Below are positions 16,392-25,034 of a stretch of 32,117 nt of DNA, one piece after another; position 1 is the first letter of the stretch; each line of letters opens with the position of its first letter. The notes under the pieces are model-generated. The model ran no database searches and had not been told where the DNA came from. It saw only the letters and a list, made by a program, of their open reading frames with translations. This DNA is from an uncultured Roseburia sp. (GTDB lineage Bacteria > Bacillota_A > Clostridia > Lachnospirales > Lachnospiraceae), in assembly GCA_900753715.1 (NCBI GenBank), contig CAAEAE010000145.1, positions 1 to 32,117 of the forward strand. Reading direction: 5' to 3'. The position numbers and the translations under genes were made by a program.

Positions 16392-17477
16392 ATGAAAAAG
16401 AGACTGATTGCAACATTACTTGTAACCGTATTAGCCGCAGGGATGTTTGCCGGCTGCGGAAATTCAGACAGCAGCGCAGGCGATAACGGAGGAACCGAGA
16501 GCAGTCTTGCAGGGACTTCGTTAAATCTTTATACCTGGGATGGAATGTTCCCACAGGAAGTACTCGATGGATTCGAGAAGGAAACCGGAATCAAAATCAA
16601 TTATTCTAACTTCGACTATGATGAGGATATGTTGGCGAAACTCGAGGAGACAGAAGGCGGCGATTATGATTTTGTTATCGCTGATGACTATATTCTTGAG
16701 CTGATTGCCAAGGAAGGATTAAAACAGGATTTAGACACCTCAAAACTGGAAAACTGGGGCAATATCAACCCGCTTTACCAGGGACAGTTTTATGACCCGG
16801 ATGACACGTTTACGGTGCCGTATGGAGCCGGAATCCCGTTAATCGTTTACGACCCGGCGTTAGTGGATATTGATATCAAAGGTTATGCAGATCTGTGGGA
16901 TGAATCCTTAAAAGATAATGTGGCGTTGATTGGAAATTACCGTGTTATTGATGGTATCACGTTAAAGACGATGGGAGAATCCTTTAACACAGAGAATTTG
17001 GATGTCATCCGTGCCGCAGGAGACAAGCTGTTAGAGCTTGCACCGAATGTACGCGTGATTAATGACAGCAACACGCAGGACTATCTGGTGAGCGGAGAAG
17101 TGGCAGCCGCATTCCTTTATTCCTCACAGGTTTATGAGGCGTTAAATGCAAGGGATGATTTAGTAGCGGTATACCCGGAGGAAGGGCTTGGATTTGGTAT
17201 TATGGCAGGATTTATTCCGTCTAAGGCACCGAATCCGGATGCAGCATATGCGTTTATCGACTATCTCTTAAGACCGGAAATTTCCGCAAAGTGCTTTGAG
17301 GCAATCGGTTATTACTGCACGAACAAGGCGGCTGAGGAGTATATCTCCGAGGATATGAAGAAATATATCGTCGTTCCGGACAGCGTGACAGAGGGAGAAA
17401 GCATCCAGAATGTTTCCCAGGAAGCAGAAGATTTGCACGCAGAAATCTGGAATAACTTTAAAAATGCCTGCGATTAA
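16392..17477 (+). CDS. potD: Polyamine-binding lipoprotein of the importer
   Basis: A 361-residue substrate-binding lipoprotein. The ATG at 16392 is preferred because GGAGGA lies just before it; the in-frame ATG at 16380 precedes that site. The signal peptide MKKRLIATLLVTVLAAGMFAGC has a lipobox with Cys22. The mature protein shows PotD/PotF patterns: LNLYTWDGMFPQEVLDGFEKETGIKINY, DYDFVIADDYI, VPYGAGIPLIVYDP, and the final NPDAAYAFIDYLL. Acidic and aromatic residues for polyamine amines are plentiful. Putrescine versus spermidine preference cannot be decided. Confidence 0.94.
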   Translation: MKKRLIATLLVTVLAAGMFAGCGNSDSSAGDNGGTESSLAGTSLNLYTWDGMFPQEVLDGFEKETGIKINYSNFDYDEDMLAKLEETEGGDYDFVIADDYILELIAKEGLKQDLDTSKLENWGNINPLYQGQFYDPDDTFTVPYGAGIPLIVYDPALVDIDIKGYADLWDESLKDNVALIGNYRVIDGITLKTMGESFNTENLDVIRAAGDKLLELAPNVRVINDSNTQDYLVSGEVAAAFLYSSQVYEALNARDDLVAVYPEEGLGFGIMAGFIPSKAPNPDAAYAFIDYLLRPEISAKCFEAIGYYCTNKAAEEYISEDMKKYIVVPDSVTEGESIQNVSQEAEDLHAEIWNNFKNACD

Positions 17478-17507
17478 ATAAAAGCGGTGCTGTCCACATA
17501 AGATATA

Positions 17508-17544
17508 AAAAATCCCAGGTCACGAGTTGTGACCTGGGATTTTT
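17508..17544. terminator. Bidirectional terminator between pot operon and sulfatase gene
   Basis: A 16-bp perfect stem (AAAAATCCCAGGTCAC / GTGACCTGGGATTTTT) with a 5-nt loop; A and T tracts serve both converging transcripts. Confidence 0.93.
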
Positions 17545-17569
17545 GAATGGTGTTGTGGACTTTTTGAAG

Positions 17570-19756
17570 CTACTGCACAGGAACTATAGCTGATGAACTA
17601 CTTTCGCTGTTCTCGGTGTTCTCGGTATCTTCTGTATTCTCGGTACTTTCCGTACTTTCGGTGTTTTCCGGTTCCGTGGTTTCGGTTTCCGGTACGACAT
17701 CCGGGTCTGTGTAGACCACCTCGTTTTTGCCGGCACGTAAGATAATTCCCTTAGAACCGATTACATTTACGGTAACGGTATCGCCGTCCGAGATATTTGT
17801 AAGGCTTGTACGGATTAAGCGTGGTCCCACGTAGGTGGTGGCAACCTTTTTGCCGTTGACAAAAATCTTGGTGTTTTTCGTAAAGTTTGCACCGTAAACG
17901 GAGATGGCATTGTTGTAACGGTCTTTCTTTACGCTTGTGATGCTGACATCTTCCACATCCATCATAAGGTCGGTTGCAGGATAGAGGTCCTCGCCGTTAT
18001 AGGTATAACGCTTTCCGTAAAGAAGGTCATACTGAAGATTCTCAAGTCCGGAAAGGTAGGTGGAGGACTCAGACTGTGACTGGTGGTAAGCAAACATCGT
18101 TCCCTCATGGATATCAGCCTGTGCAGTGACATTTGCAAGAAGCTGATAAGCGGTCAGGTCTGCATCTTCCTTGGAAAGTCCCATATTGTTCCAGGTGATG
18201 TATTTGGTCTTAAAAATATCACCGGATTTCATATCGGAATCGGCAAGCCCCATCGTTGGGAGGTGGTCTCCAAACATAACTACAATAGTATCTTCACCGC
18301 GGGAATCAAGAGCAGAAATCAAATCGCCGATAAAATCATCTACCTCATGAATCATATTTACATAATATTCCCACTGGTTGTTAGAGGCCTCAGTAGCGGC
18401 ACCGCTGACAGTAATTGCCGGATTCTCAAGAATCTTCTCGGAAGGGTAATCGCCGTGTCCCTCTACGGTAATCGTGTATACAAAATCGGCCTGATCCTTC
18501 GTGGAGTTTAATGCTTTTACTGTCTCGGATACCAGCACATCGTCGGTCGGCCAGTTGCCGTTTGGCGTGTATTCTGCAATGTTCATCAGCTCTTTGCTGG
18601 TAAAGGAATCAAAGCCCATCATGGAAAAAGCATTGTTTCTGCTGTAGAAGGTAGCGGTATTGTTGTGGACAACGTGTGTTCCGTAACCGATTTTGGAGAG
18701 GTCAGATGCGATACTCTCGCAGTCGGTCTGTTTTAAAATGGTTTTGTACGGATACTCGCCGGTTCCAAAATACTGCATACTCATACCGGTTAAAACTTCA
18801 AACTCTGTATTTGCGGTTCCGGCACCGACGACCGGGACGGTGAGATATCCGGTAGAATAATTTGCCTCAAGGTTGTGGAAGTTTGGAATCGGGTCTTCCG
18901 ACATCGTGAGGAAACTTACCTCATAAGGATCAACAAAGGACTCCAACAGGACGCAGACGATGTTTGGTGCATTTTCTGCTGTCACGGTGGTATCCGGTGT
19001 TTCTGCATTCGTTAAAGTGGTGATTGCTTCAATTGTTTCCTGTGAATAATCGTCCGGTTTGCTCATGCCCCTTCCAACCACACTTGTAGAAAAACCATAA
19101 ACAAAACCATAATCGGAATATCCCTGCGCAATATTGGAAAAATAAGAAGCAAGGATATTGGAATTCTGTGCAGCGTGGGTGGTAATCGGCAGTCCGATAA
19201 GAAGCAGACAGCAGATTGCAAGCGGCTCTAATACGACACGGCGTTTTCCCTGATAGCGTGGTCCTTTAATAAAGAAAAGAATCAGCAGGACAACAAAGGT
19301 CACAATACAGGAAACGACGATGGTGGCTTCCTCTGCGGTAAAATAGTTTGTATTCTGCATGGACAGCAAATCGGAAATACATTTTAAGTCTGTGTAGCTA
19401 AACGGTGTTACGCGGCTTGAAAGAATCAATCCGTTTACGGTTCCAAGAAAAAGCCACAGACCACTGATTAACACACGAAGCTGTGCCCTGCATTTGAACA
19501 GATAGACAAGAGACAGGGATGCAAAAATAATGAATGCATTATAAAGGAAGGCTAACGTGTGTCCGCCGATAAAGGAAAGGGCGGAGCCAAGGTCTCTGCG
19601 GGAAATCCATTCAATTGCAAAAGTCAGTACACAGGCGAGCAGAAAATGGAATACCAGAGAATATTTATTTAAAAAATCAATCCGTTTATAATACTTCTCG
19701 CTGTGAGGTTTTTTCTTTGAAAGTTTTGAACGTAATGTTTGAAAAGTTTTTTTCAT
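17570..19756 (-). CDS. LTA-synthase-family membrane sulfatase with Ig-like domain and acidic tail
   Basis: A 728-residue membrane enzyme related to LtaS, which polymerises glycerol-phosphate on the cell surface. After a Lys-rich start come about five helices (33-51, 67-87, 95-113, 143-163, 177-194), then an extracellular sulfatase-fold domain (about 262-580). Likely site residues are Glu272 (VLLESF), nucleophile Thr314 (VGAGTANTEFE), His434 (VEGHGDYPSE) and Asp497-His498 (FGDHLP). Unlike LtaS it continues with an IPT/TIG-like beta domain (about 603-683) and a Glu/Thr/Ser-rich tail (685-720). The start is ATG behind GGGAGG. The polymer made, LTA or another phosphodiester glycan, is not known. 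Confidence 0.9.
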   Translation of the reverse strand: MKKTFQTLRSKLSKKKPHSEKYYKRIDFLNKYSLVFHFLLACVLTFAIEWISRRDLGSALSFIGGHTLAFLYNAFIIFASLSLVYLFKCRAQLRVLISGLWLFLGTVNGLILSSRVTPFSYTDLKCISDLLSMQNTNYFTAEEATIVVSCIVTFVVLLILFFIKGPRYQGKRRVVLEPLAICCLLLIGLPITTHAAQNSNILASYFSNIAQGYSDYGFVYGFSTSVVGRGMSKPDDYSQETIEAITTLTNAETPDTTVTAENAPNIVCVLLESFVDPYEVSFLTMSEDPIPNFHNLEANYSTGYLTVPVVGAGTANTEFEVLTGMSMQYFGTGEYPYKTILKQTDCESIASDLSKIGYGTHVVHNNTATFYSRNNAFSMMGFDSFTSKELMNIAEYTPNGNWPTDDVLVSETVKALNSTKDQADFVYTITVEGHGDYPSEKILENPAITVSGAATEASNNQWEYYVNMIHEVDDFIGDLISALDSRGEDTIVVMFGDHLPTMGLADSDMKSGDIFKTKYITWNNMGLSKEDADLTAYQLLANVTAQADIHEGTMFAYHQSQSESSTYLSGLENLQYDLLYGKRYTYNGEDLYPATDLMMDVEDVSITSVKKDRYNNAISVYGANFTKNTKIFVNGKKVATTYVGPRLIRTSLTNISDGDTVTVNVIGSKGIILRAGKNEVVYTDPDVVPETETTEPENTESTESTENTEDTENTENSESSSSAIVPVQ
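17605..17697 (-). repeat. Low-complexity Thr/Glu/Asn/Ser repeat region in the sulfatase 3' end
   Basis: Imperfect 6-9 nt repeats encode a run of TE, STE, NTE and DTE units at about residues 690-720. Such runs can change length by slippage; in-frame changes would only lengthen or shorten the surface tail. Confidence 0.65.
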
Positions 19757-19873
19757 TTAAAATCCTCCCATTTCATATATATGTGGAATTCGTCGGAATT
19801 TCCGAAAAATTTTCGAGGCTTCCGGTCTGTTGTAAGCTGCGGGTAAAATTACTGTAAAATCCTGCACCATGAG

Positions 19874-19902
19874 ACTATAACCCGAAATCCGGCTAAAATC
19901 AA
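19874..19902 (-). promoter_or_regulatory. Promoter of the LTA-synthase-like gene
   Basis: On the minus strand, TTGATT (19897-19902), 17-nt spacer, TATAGT (19874-19879). This leaves a leader of about 110 nt before the ATG, containing small A/T-rich palindromes near 19796-19818 of unknown meaning. Confidence 0.65.
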
Positions 19903-20009
19903 TCGGGAAGATAAATAAAAAAGTAAGAACATTGTGTGATTTTCTGTAAAATATGAATAAAAAATGAACAGAATATGTCCAAATATTGGAGATGAATAGA
20001 GAGAATTTC

Positions 20010-20384
20010 CTATTTTACAAACTTATTTATGGCGTCATTTAAGTCTTCGAGCATCTTCTTATCCCCGGTTTCCACCGCATCCACCAGACAGTGATTAATG
20101 TGGTCTTCGAGAATAATTTTTCCGATGTTGTTGATGGCGGAGCGCACGGCAGCAATCTGGATTAAAACCTCGCTGCAATCCCTTCCGTCTTCGACCATAT
20201 GCTTGATGGACTCCATGTGACCGATGGCGCGGTTCATCCGGTTGATGACAGCCTTGGTATTGGTATGATGATGTCCGTGTTCTCCATGAGAATGTTCGTG
20301 CTCATCATGTTCCTGTGTCCCATGGGAATGAGTCACAGTTGAGCCGTCCGGCAGCGTATGGGTATGGAGTGTTTCGTCTGGCAT
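20010..20384 (-). CDS. CsoR/RcnR-family metal-sensing repressor with His-rich N-terminus
   Basis: A 124-residue all-helical DNA-binding repressor. The copper-type ligand set is exact: Cys70 (GRDCSEVL), His95 and Cys99 (EDHINHCL), spaced 25 and 4 residues as in CsoR, where Cu(I) binding releases DNA. Ahead of the core is a 40-residue extension with 12 His (for example HEHSHGEHGHHH), which could buffer or sense further metal. No copper ATPase or chaperone lies within the window, so its regulon is elsewhere or it only controls itself or the divergent serine dehydratase genes. Metal identity is inferred from ligands only. Confidence 0.92.
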   Translation of the reverse strand: MPDETLHTHTLPDGSTVTHSHGTQEHDEHEHSHGEHGHHHTNTKAVINRMNRAIGHMESIKHMVEDGRDCSEVLIQIAAVRSAINNIGKIILEDHINHCLVDAVETGDKKMLEDLNDAINKFVK

Positions 20385-20415
20385 AACAGTACCTCTCTTT
20401 CATAGGAATATTCTT

Positions 20416-20444
20416 ATTCTAACACAATCATCCCTTCCAAACAA
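20416..20444 (-). promoter_or_regulatory. Promoter of the CsoR-type gene
   Basis: On the minus strand, TTGTTT (20439-20444), 17-nt spacer, TAGAAT (20416-20421), 32 nt from the ATG. Its -35 box lies 1 nt from the -35 box of the divergent sdaAB promoter. Confidence 0.6.
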
Positions 20445-20445
20445 A

Positions 20446-20474
20446 TTGCTTTTTAATAAAAAAGTGTATATAAT
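20446..20474 (+). promoter_or_regulatory. Promoter of the serine dehydratase operon
   Basis: TTGCTT (20446-20451), 17-nt spacer, consensus TATAAT (20469-20474). Transcription would begin near 20481, leaving a leader of about 68 nt with a GTAC-7-GTAC inverted repeat. Confidence 0.75.
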
Positions 20475-20548
20475 GCGTACATGACCAGTACGGAATCATC
20501 CGATTGATGATAGATATAGGAAACTGAGACGAAGAAAAGAGGAATCAT

Positions 20549-21214
20549 ATGAACTTATTGGATATTATCGGGCCTGTGATGGTAGGACCGTCGAGCTCGC
20601 ATACGGCGGGGGCAGTCAAAATCGGGCGCGTCAGCAGAAAACTGTTAGGAGAGCCGGTGGCATCGGCAGACATCTTTTTTCACGGCTCTTTTCTTGCAAC
20701 CGGGAAAGGACATGGAACGGATAAGGCGGTGATTGCAGGTCTTCTCGGCATGGAGGTGGACGATGCTGCAATCCCGGAGAGCTTTGTGCTTGCAAAGAAA
20801 GCAGGGATGCGCTATACCATAAACGGCATTGATTTAGGAGACGCACATCCGAATACGGTACGGATGAACCTCACGGGAATATCCGGCAGAACGCTTGAGG
20901 TGCAGGCGGCGTCCGTCGGCGGCGGACAGATACGCATCTGTGAGATGGACGGGCTTCCGGTAAATTTCAGCGGCGATTATCCGACACTTATCGTCCATAA
21001 CCTTGACCAGCCGGGGCACGTCACGGAAGTGACTTCGATGTTAGCGCATAAGTCGGTAAATATTGCAACGATGCAGTTAAACCGTGCGGCAAGGGGCGGA
21101 AATGCAGTTATGGTAATCGAGTGTGACCAGGAGATACCGGAGGATTCGATTGCATGGCTTGAGCACTTAGAGGGTATTATAAAGGTAACGTATCTGGGAC
21201 TGGCGGATGATTAA
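20549..21214 (+). CDS. sdaAB: L-serine dehydratase, beta subunit
   Basis: A 221-residue subunit of the iron-sulfur L-serine dehydratase that converts serine to pyruvate and ammonia. The conserved GPSSSHTAGA (13-22) of the substrate-binding part is near the start, and a C-terminal ACT domain (about 147-220, TLIVHNLDQPGHVTEVTSMLAHK) probably binds serine as regulator. It is the first gene of its operon, with sdaAA following 41 nt downstream; the split beta/alpha form is usual in Firmicutes. Confidence 0.96.
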   Translation: MNLLDIIGPVMVGPSSSHTAGAVKIGRVSRKLLGEPVASADIFFHGSFLATGKGHGTDKAVIAGLLGMEVDDAAIPESFVLAKKAGMRYTINGIDLGDAHPNTVRMNLTGISGRTLEVQAASVGGGQIRICEMDGLPVNFSGDYPTLIVHNLDQPGHVTEVTSMLAHKSVNIATMQLNRAARGGNAVMVIECDQEIPEDSIAWLEHLEGIIKVTYLGLADD

Positions 21215-21255
21215 GAAATAACCGGCAAAAAGAAGTACAGGAATGGAGAAAAAGT

Positions 21256-22128
21256 ATGTATCAATCTCTGGAAGAATTATGTCAACTTGAAGAACAGGAA
21301 AATAAACCGTTCTGGAAAATTGTGCAGGAGGATGACTGTAGGGAACAGGGCATTTCGGAGCAGGAAAATTTTGAGCGGATGCGCGGAATGTACCTTGCCA
21401 TGAAAAAAGCGGATGAGGAATACGATGAAAAGCTGCTGTCTGCGAGCGGTCTTGTGGGCACAGAGGGCGGCAAAATGAAGGCGGCAAGGCTTTCCGGCTC
21501 CCTGCTTTGCGGCGATTTTATCGGCAAGGTGATGGAGAAGGCATTAAAGACCAGCGAGTCCAATGCCTGCATGAAACGTATCGTGGCAGCGCCGACCGCA
21601 GGCTCCTGCGGGGTGGTTCCGGCAGTTTTTCTAACCATTCAGGAGGAGAAAGGTTACTCTGAGGAACAGATGGTAGAGGCGCTTTATGTGGCAGCAGGAA
21701 TCGGCGGGGTAATTGCAAACCGTGCGTTTTTGGCGGGCGCAGCCGGAGGCTGTCAGGCAGAGATTGGTTCTGCATCGGCGATGGCAGCAGGAGGCGTGGC
21801 ACATCTTTTAGGAGGAAGCGGCAGAGAAATCGCTAATGCGGCGGCACTGGCACTCAAAAATCTGTTGGGACTTGCCTGTGACCCGGTGGCGGGGTTAGTG
21901 GAAGTGCCCTGTGTGAAGCGCAATGTGATGGGGGCAGTCAATGCGATGACCTCTGCTGATATGACAATGGCGGGAATTTTCAGCAAGATTCCACCGGATG
22001 AAGTCATTGATGCGATGCGCGCAATCGGACGCAGCATGAACGAAGACATCCGTGAAACGGGAAAGGGTGGTCTTGCAGGAACGCCGACCGGAGTGGAAAT
22101 CAGAGACCGGATGTCGCAGGGACTTTAG
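21256..22128 (+). CDS. sdaAA: L-serine dehydratase, alpha subunit
   Basis: A 290-residue catalytic subunit carrying the oxygen-sensitive [4Fe-4S] cluster. Three Cys have the spacing expected for cluster ligands (Cys166 in GGCQAEIG, Cys208 and Cys219 in CDPVAGLVEVPC; 42 and 11 residues apart). APTAGSCGVVP (112-122) is also conserved. The last residues (AGTPTGVEIRDRMSQGL) are normal for the subunit. Its TAG stop is embedded in the AGGAG that serves the next gene, so all three genes are probably one transcript. Confidence 0.96.
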   Translation: MYQSLEELCQLEEQENKPFWKIVQEDDCREQGISEQENFERMRGMYLAMKKADEEYDEKLLSASGLVGTEGGKMKAARLSGSLLCGDFIGKVMEKALKTSESNACMKRIVAAPTAGSCGVVPAVFLTIQEEKGYSEEQMVEALYVAAGIGGVIANRAFLAGAAGGCQAEIGSASAMAAGGVAHLLGGSGREIANAAALALKNLLGLACDPVAGLVEVPCVKRNVMGAVNAMTSADMTMAGIFSKIPPDEVIDAMRAIGRSMNEDIRETGKGGLAGTPTGVEIRDRMSQGL

Positions 22129-22148
22129 GAGAATGATTGGGGGAGAAA

Positions 22149-23444
22149 ATGTTACATTATAAGTTACAGATTGGTTGTCTGATTATCATATTATACATGG
22201 TAATTATGTATTACTATGCCGCAATAAAGAGTAAAGAATATAAAACGTCAATGTTTGATATTATGCTTGCAGGGGGCATCAGTTATCTGATTTTTGATAT
22301 GATTACCGTGTATACGGTGAATCATCTTGACACAGTGCCGGATGTATTAAACCGCATATGTCATGCGATTTTTCTGATGCTTTTGGATTTGGAAATCTTT
22401 TTGCTCTTCTATTATATCGCAAAAGAAGCGGGAATCCTTCCGAGGAAAAGAAAATACAAGCTGTTTGTGATTGCGCCGTTTCTGGTAAATGAGTTTGTGA
22501 TTGCGGCGGCAATCGGAAAGCTGGAATTCCGGCATGGAGAAATCACAAACTATTCGATGGGAATACCGGCTTATACCTGTTATGTGATGGTAATGGTTTA
22601 TTTTATAGCTACAATTATAGTATATGCAAGAAGCTGGAAATACATAGCAGCACAAAAACGAATCAGTGCGGTGGTGTATCTGATTGTAGCCGGCGGTATC
22701 TGTATTTATCAGATGTTAGTACCACAGGCACTGGTATCGAGTCTGGCGGTCACGGTTTCCATCCTGTGTATGTATTTTGGAACCAAAAATCCGGCTTATC
22801 TGGAACTTGAGAAAATGTATGACAGGACAGTTCACAGTTTTGCGGATATTATCGAGAGCCGGGATGGCAGTACCGGAGAACATGTAAAGAGAACCACTGC
22901 TTATGTAGAACTTATGGTAAATGCCTTGTCGGAGAGGAATCTTTACACCAGTATTTTAACCGCGGATTATAAAGAGGCTTTGGTACAGGCTGCGCCGCTT
23001 CATGACATTGGAAAAATTGCAATTCCGGATGCCATTTTGCAGAAGCCGGGGCGTCTGACAAAAGAAGAGTTTGAAATTATGAAAACGCACACTGTGCAGG
23101 GGGAGAAAATCATTCAGACATCGCTAAGCCACCTCGGAAACAGTGAGGCATCGCAGATGGCGGCGATGATTGCCAAATGTCATCATGAAAAATGGGATGG
23201 GACAGGGTATCCCTGTGGACTGAAGGGGGAAGAAATTCCGCTGGGGGCAAGAATTATGGCAGTTGCAGATGTATTTGATGCTGTTTCCGAAAAACGTTGT
23301 TATCGCGAGGCAATGAGCATCGAGGAAAGCTTTGCTATTATCCGTGATGGAGCTGGGACGTCGTTTGAACCCCTGTTAGCAGAACTGTTTTGTGAGCTTC
23401 GCGGAGAGGTATTAAAAATACATAGTCATGCGGAGAATGGTTGA
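22149..23444 (+). CDS. Membrane-bound HD-GYP c-di-GMP phosphodiesterase
   Basis: Probably hydrolyses cyclic di-GMP. The N-terminal half has about seven hydrophobic helices (residues 5-215), a sensor of unknown ligand. The C-terminal half is an HD-GYP domain with HDIGKIAIPDAILQKPG, the KTHTVQGEKII His, HHEKWDGTGYP and ARIMAVADVFDA, all metal-ligand and GYP motifs present. No GGDEF or receiver domain. Start: ATG 22149 has GGGGGAG only 3 nt upstream; TTG at 22137, with AGGAG 5 nt before it, would add MGEK and is a real alternative. The gene directly follows sdaAA without terminator, which is an uncommon partnership. Confidence 0.9.
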   Translation: MLHYKLQIGCLIIILYMVIMYYYAAIKSKEYKTSMFDIMLAGGISYLIFDMITVYTVNHLDTVPDVLNRICHAIFLMLLDLEIFLLFYYIAKEAGILPRKRKYKLFVIAPFLVNEFVIAAAIGKLEFRHGEITNYSMGIPAYTCYVMVMVYFIATIIVYARSWKYIAAQKRISAVVYLIVAGGICIYQMLVPQALVSSLAVTVSILCMYFGTKNPAYLELEKMYDRTVHSFADIIESRDGSTGEHVKRTTAYVELMVNALSERNLYTSILTADYKEALVQAAPLHDIGKIAIPDAILQKPGRLTKEEFEIMKTHTVQGEKIIQTSLSHLGNSEASQMAAMIAKCHHEKWDGTGYPCGLKGEEIPLGARIMAVADVFDAVSEKRCYREAMSIEESFAIIRDGAGTSFEPLLAELFCELRGEVLKIHSHAENG

Positions 23445-23494
23445 AAACGCATCCTGAAAGCAGAAGTTATTACAGCTATTCGGAGCAGGAAAAT

Positions 23495-23544
23495 AAAAAT
23501 CCCCCGGATGTCCGGTTTTAAACCAGACATCCGGGGGATTTTTT
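23495..23544. terminator. Bidirectional terminator between HD-GYP gene and but
   Basis: A very strong stem AAAAATCCCCCGGATGTC / GACATCCGGGGGATTTTT, continued after one C-A mismatch by GGTTT/AAACC around a 2-nt loop. T tracts on both strands. Confidence 0.93.
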
Positions 23545-23555
23545 GGTCAGTCTTA

Positions 23556-24896
23556 TTATTTATTGCTTCTTCTCCAGATGTGCATTTTTTCTGCTTCTGC
23601 GATTAATTCGTCGCGGAAGTCAGGATGCGCTACAGAGATAATCGCTTCTGTCTTCTGCCAGGTGGAGAGACCTTTTAAGTTTACCATACCATACTCTGTT
23701 ACCAGATAATGGATATTTGCACGTGTGTCGGTGACAATGGAGCCCGGATTTAAGGTCGGAAGGATTCTTGATTTTACCTGTCCGTCCTTGGTCGTGAAGG
23801 TAGAAGAGCAGCAGATAAAGCTCTTTCCACCCTTGGAGAGGTAAGCGCCGAGCACGAAGTCTAACTGTCCGCCTGCACCGCTGATGTGCTTCACACCTGC
23901 GGATTCTGCATTGACCTGTCCGAATAAGTCTAAGTCAACGGCATTGTTGATGGAAATAAAATTATCAATGGCTGAGATGGAACGGATGTCATTGGTGTAA
24001 TCAACCGGTGCGCTCATCAGCTCAGGATTTTCATCCATGTAATCATACATTTTCTTGGTTCCGGCACCAAAAGCGTATGCCTGACGGAAGCGGTCGATAT
24101 TCTTCTTGGAACCGTTAATCTTGCCGGCTCTTGCGATATCAACAAATGCGTCTACATACATCTCGGTGTGGACACCTAAGTCCTTTAAGTCGGATTCTGC
24201 AATCAGGGAGCCGACAGCGTTTGGCATACCGCCGATTCCAAGCTGTAAGCAGGCACCGTTTGGAATCTGGTCAACGATAAGTTTTGCAACTGCCTTGTCC
24301 ACATCAGTAGCAGGACCGCCGGCACCAAGTTCTCCGATTGCCGGATTATTGCCCTCTACGATAGCGGCAACCTTGGAAATATGTACGCCACATTCGGTTC
24401 CGCCGAGACAGCGCGGCATATTTTCATTTACTTCCACGATGATATGCTTTGCGGTTTCGCAGACAGCGCCAAGATGGGAAGCATTCGGACCAAAGTTAAA
24501 GTAGCCGTGTGAATCCATCGGCGCAACCTGGAACATTGCAACATCATCGGTAAAATCAAGGTCGCGGTAGTAGCGCGGCAGTTCTGAATAACGAATCGGT
24601 GCGTAGAAAGAACAGCCTCTTGCAATCATCTTGCGCTCAATACCGGACATATGCCAGGAGTTCCAGGTGAAGTGTTCCCCTGCGTCCTCTCTTGCAAAAA
24701 CAGCGAGCGGTTTTAATAAGATACCGCCGCGGAGATTGACATTCTTTAACTCATCGGTGCGCTTTGCAAGTGCTGCATCGAGCACATCCGGTGTTCCGGT
24801 ACACCAGCCGTAGTCAACCCAGTCGCCTGATTTAATGACCTTCACTGCCTCATCGGCTGTGGTAAGTTTCTGTTTGTATTCCTGTGTGAAATCCAT
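23556..24896 (-). CDS. but: Butyryl-CoA:acetate CoA-transferase
   Basis: A 446-residue enzyme of the acetyl-CoA hydrolase/4-hydroxybutyrate CoA-transferase family. The beginning ([11 protein letters not shown]...[15 protein letters not shown]) and overall length match the butyryl-CoA:acetate CoA-transferase of Roseburia-type gut bacteria as I remember it. It swaps CoA between butyryl-CoA and acetate, releasing butyrate. Visible motifs are [11 protein letters not shown] (131-141), the Gly-rich [11 protein letters not shown] (220-230), and Glu245 in HTEMYVDAF, which should carry the covalent glutamyl-CoA. Start ATG follows GGGAGG by 8 nt. It is alone on its strand between a strong terminator and a divergent gene. 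A 4-hydroxybutyrate or propionate-using relative is the alternative. Confidence 0.9.
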   Translation of the reverse strand: MDFTQEYKQKLTTADEAVKVIKSGDWVDYGWCTGTPDVLDAALAKRTDELKNVNLRGGILLKPLAVFAREDAGEHFTWNSWHMSGIERKMIARGCSFYAPIRYSELPRYYRDLDFTDDVAMFQVAPMDSHGYFNFGPNASHLGAVCETAKHIIVEVNENMPRCLGGTECGVHISKVAAIVEGNNPAIGELGAGGPATDVDKAVAKLIVDQIPNGACLQLGIGGMPNAVGSLIAESDLKDLGVHTEMYVDAFVDIARAGKINGSKKNIDRFRQAYAFGAGTKKMYDYMDENPELMSAPVDYTNDIRSISAIDNFISINNAVDLDLFGQVNAESAGVKHISGAGGQLDFVLGAYLSKGGKSFICCSSTFTTKDGQVKSRILPTLNPGSIVTDTRANIHYLVTEYGMVNLKGLSTWQKTEAIISVAHPDFRDELIAEAEKMHIWRRSNK

Positions 24897-24974
24897 TCCA
24901 GTACCCTCCCATAATGTAACATTTTGAAAGATTGTTAAATTTTTACCATACTTTCATCCTATCACTTTATGGGG

Positions 24975-24994
24975 GATTTTACAAGAGATTTTAC
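24975..24994. repeat. Direct repeat GATTTTAC x2 in the but/Nudix divergent region
   Basis: Two copies of GATTTTAC (24975-24982 and 24987-24994), 12 bp apart start to start, between the divergent but and Nudix genes. Could be a regulator half-site pair; no other support. Confidence 0.35.
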
Positions 24995-25005
24995 GGGAGA
25001 AAGGA

Positions 25006-25034
25006 TTGGTGTTTTTTAAGATTTCAGCTATAAT
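25006..25034 (+). promoter_or_regulatory. Promoter of the Nudix gene
   Basis: TTGGTG (25006-25011), 17-nt spacer, consensus TATAAT (25029-25034), 29 nt before the ATG. Confidence 0.65.
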
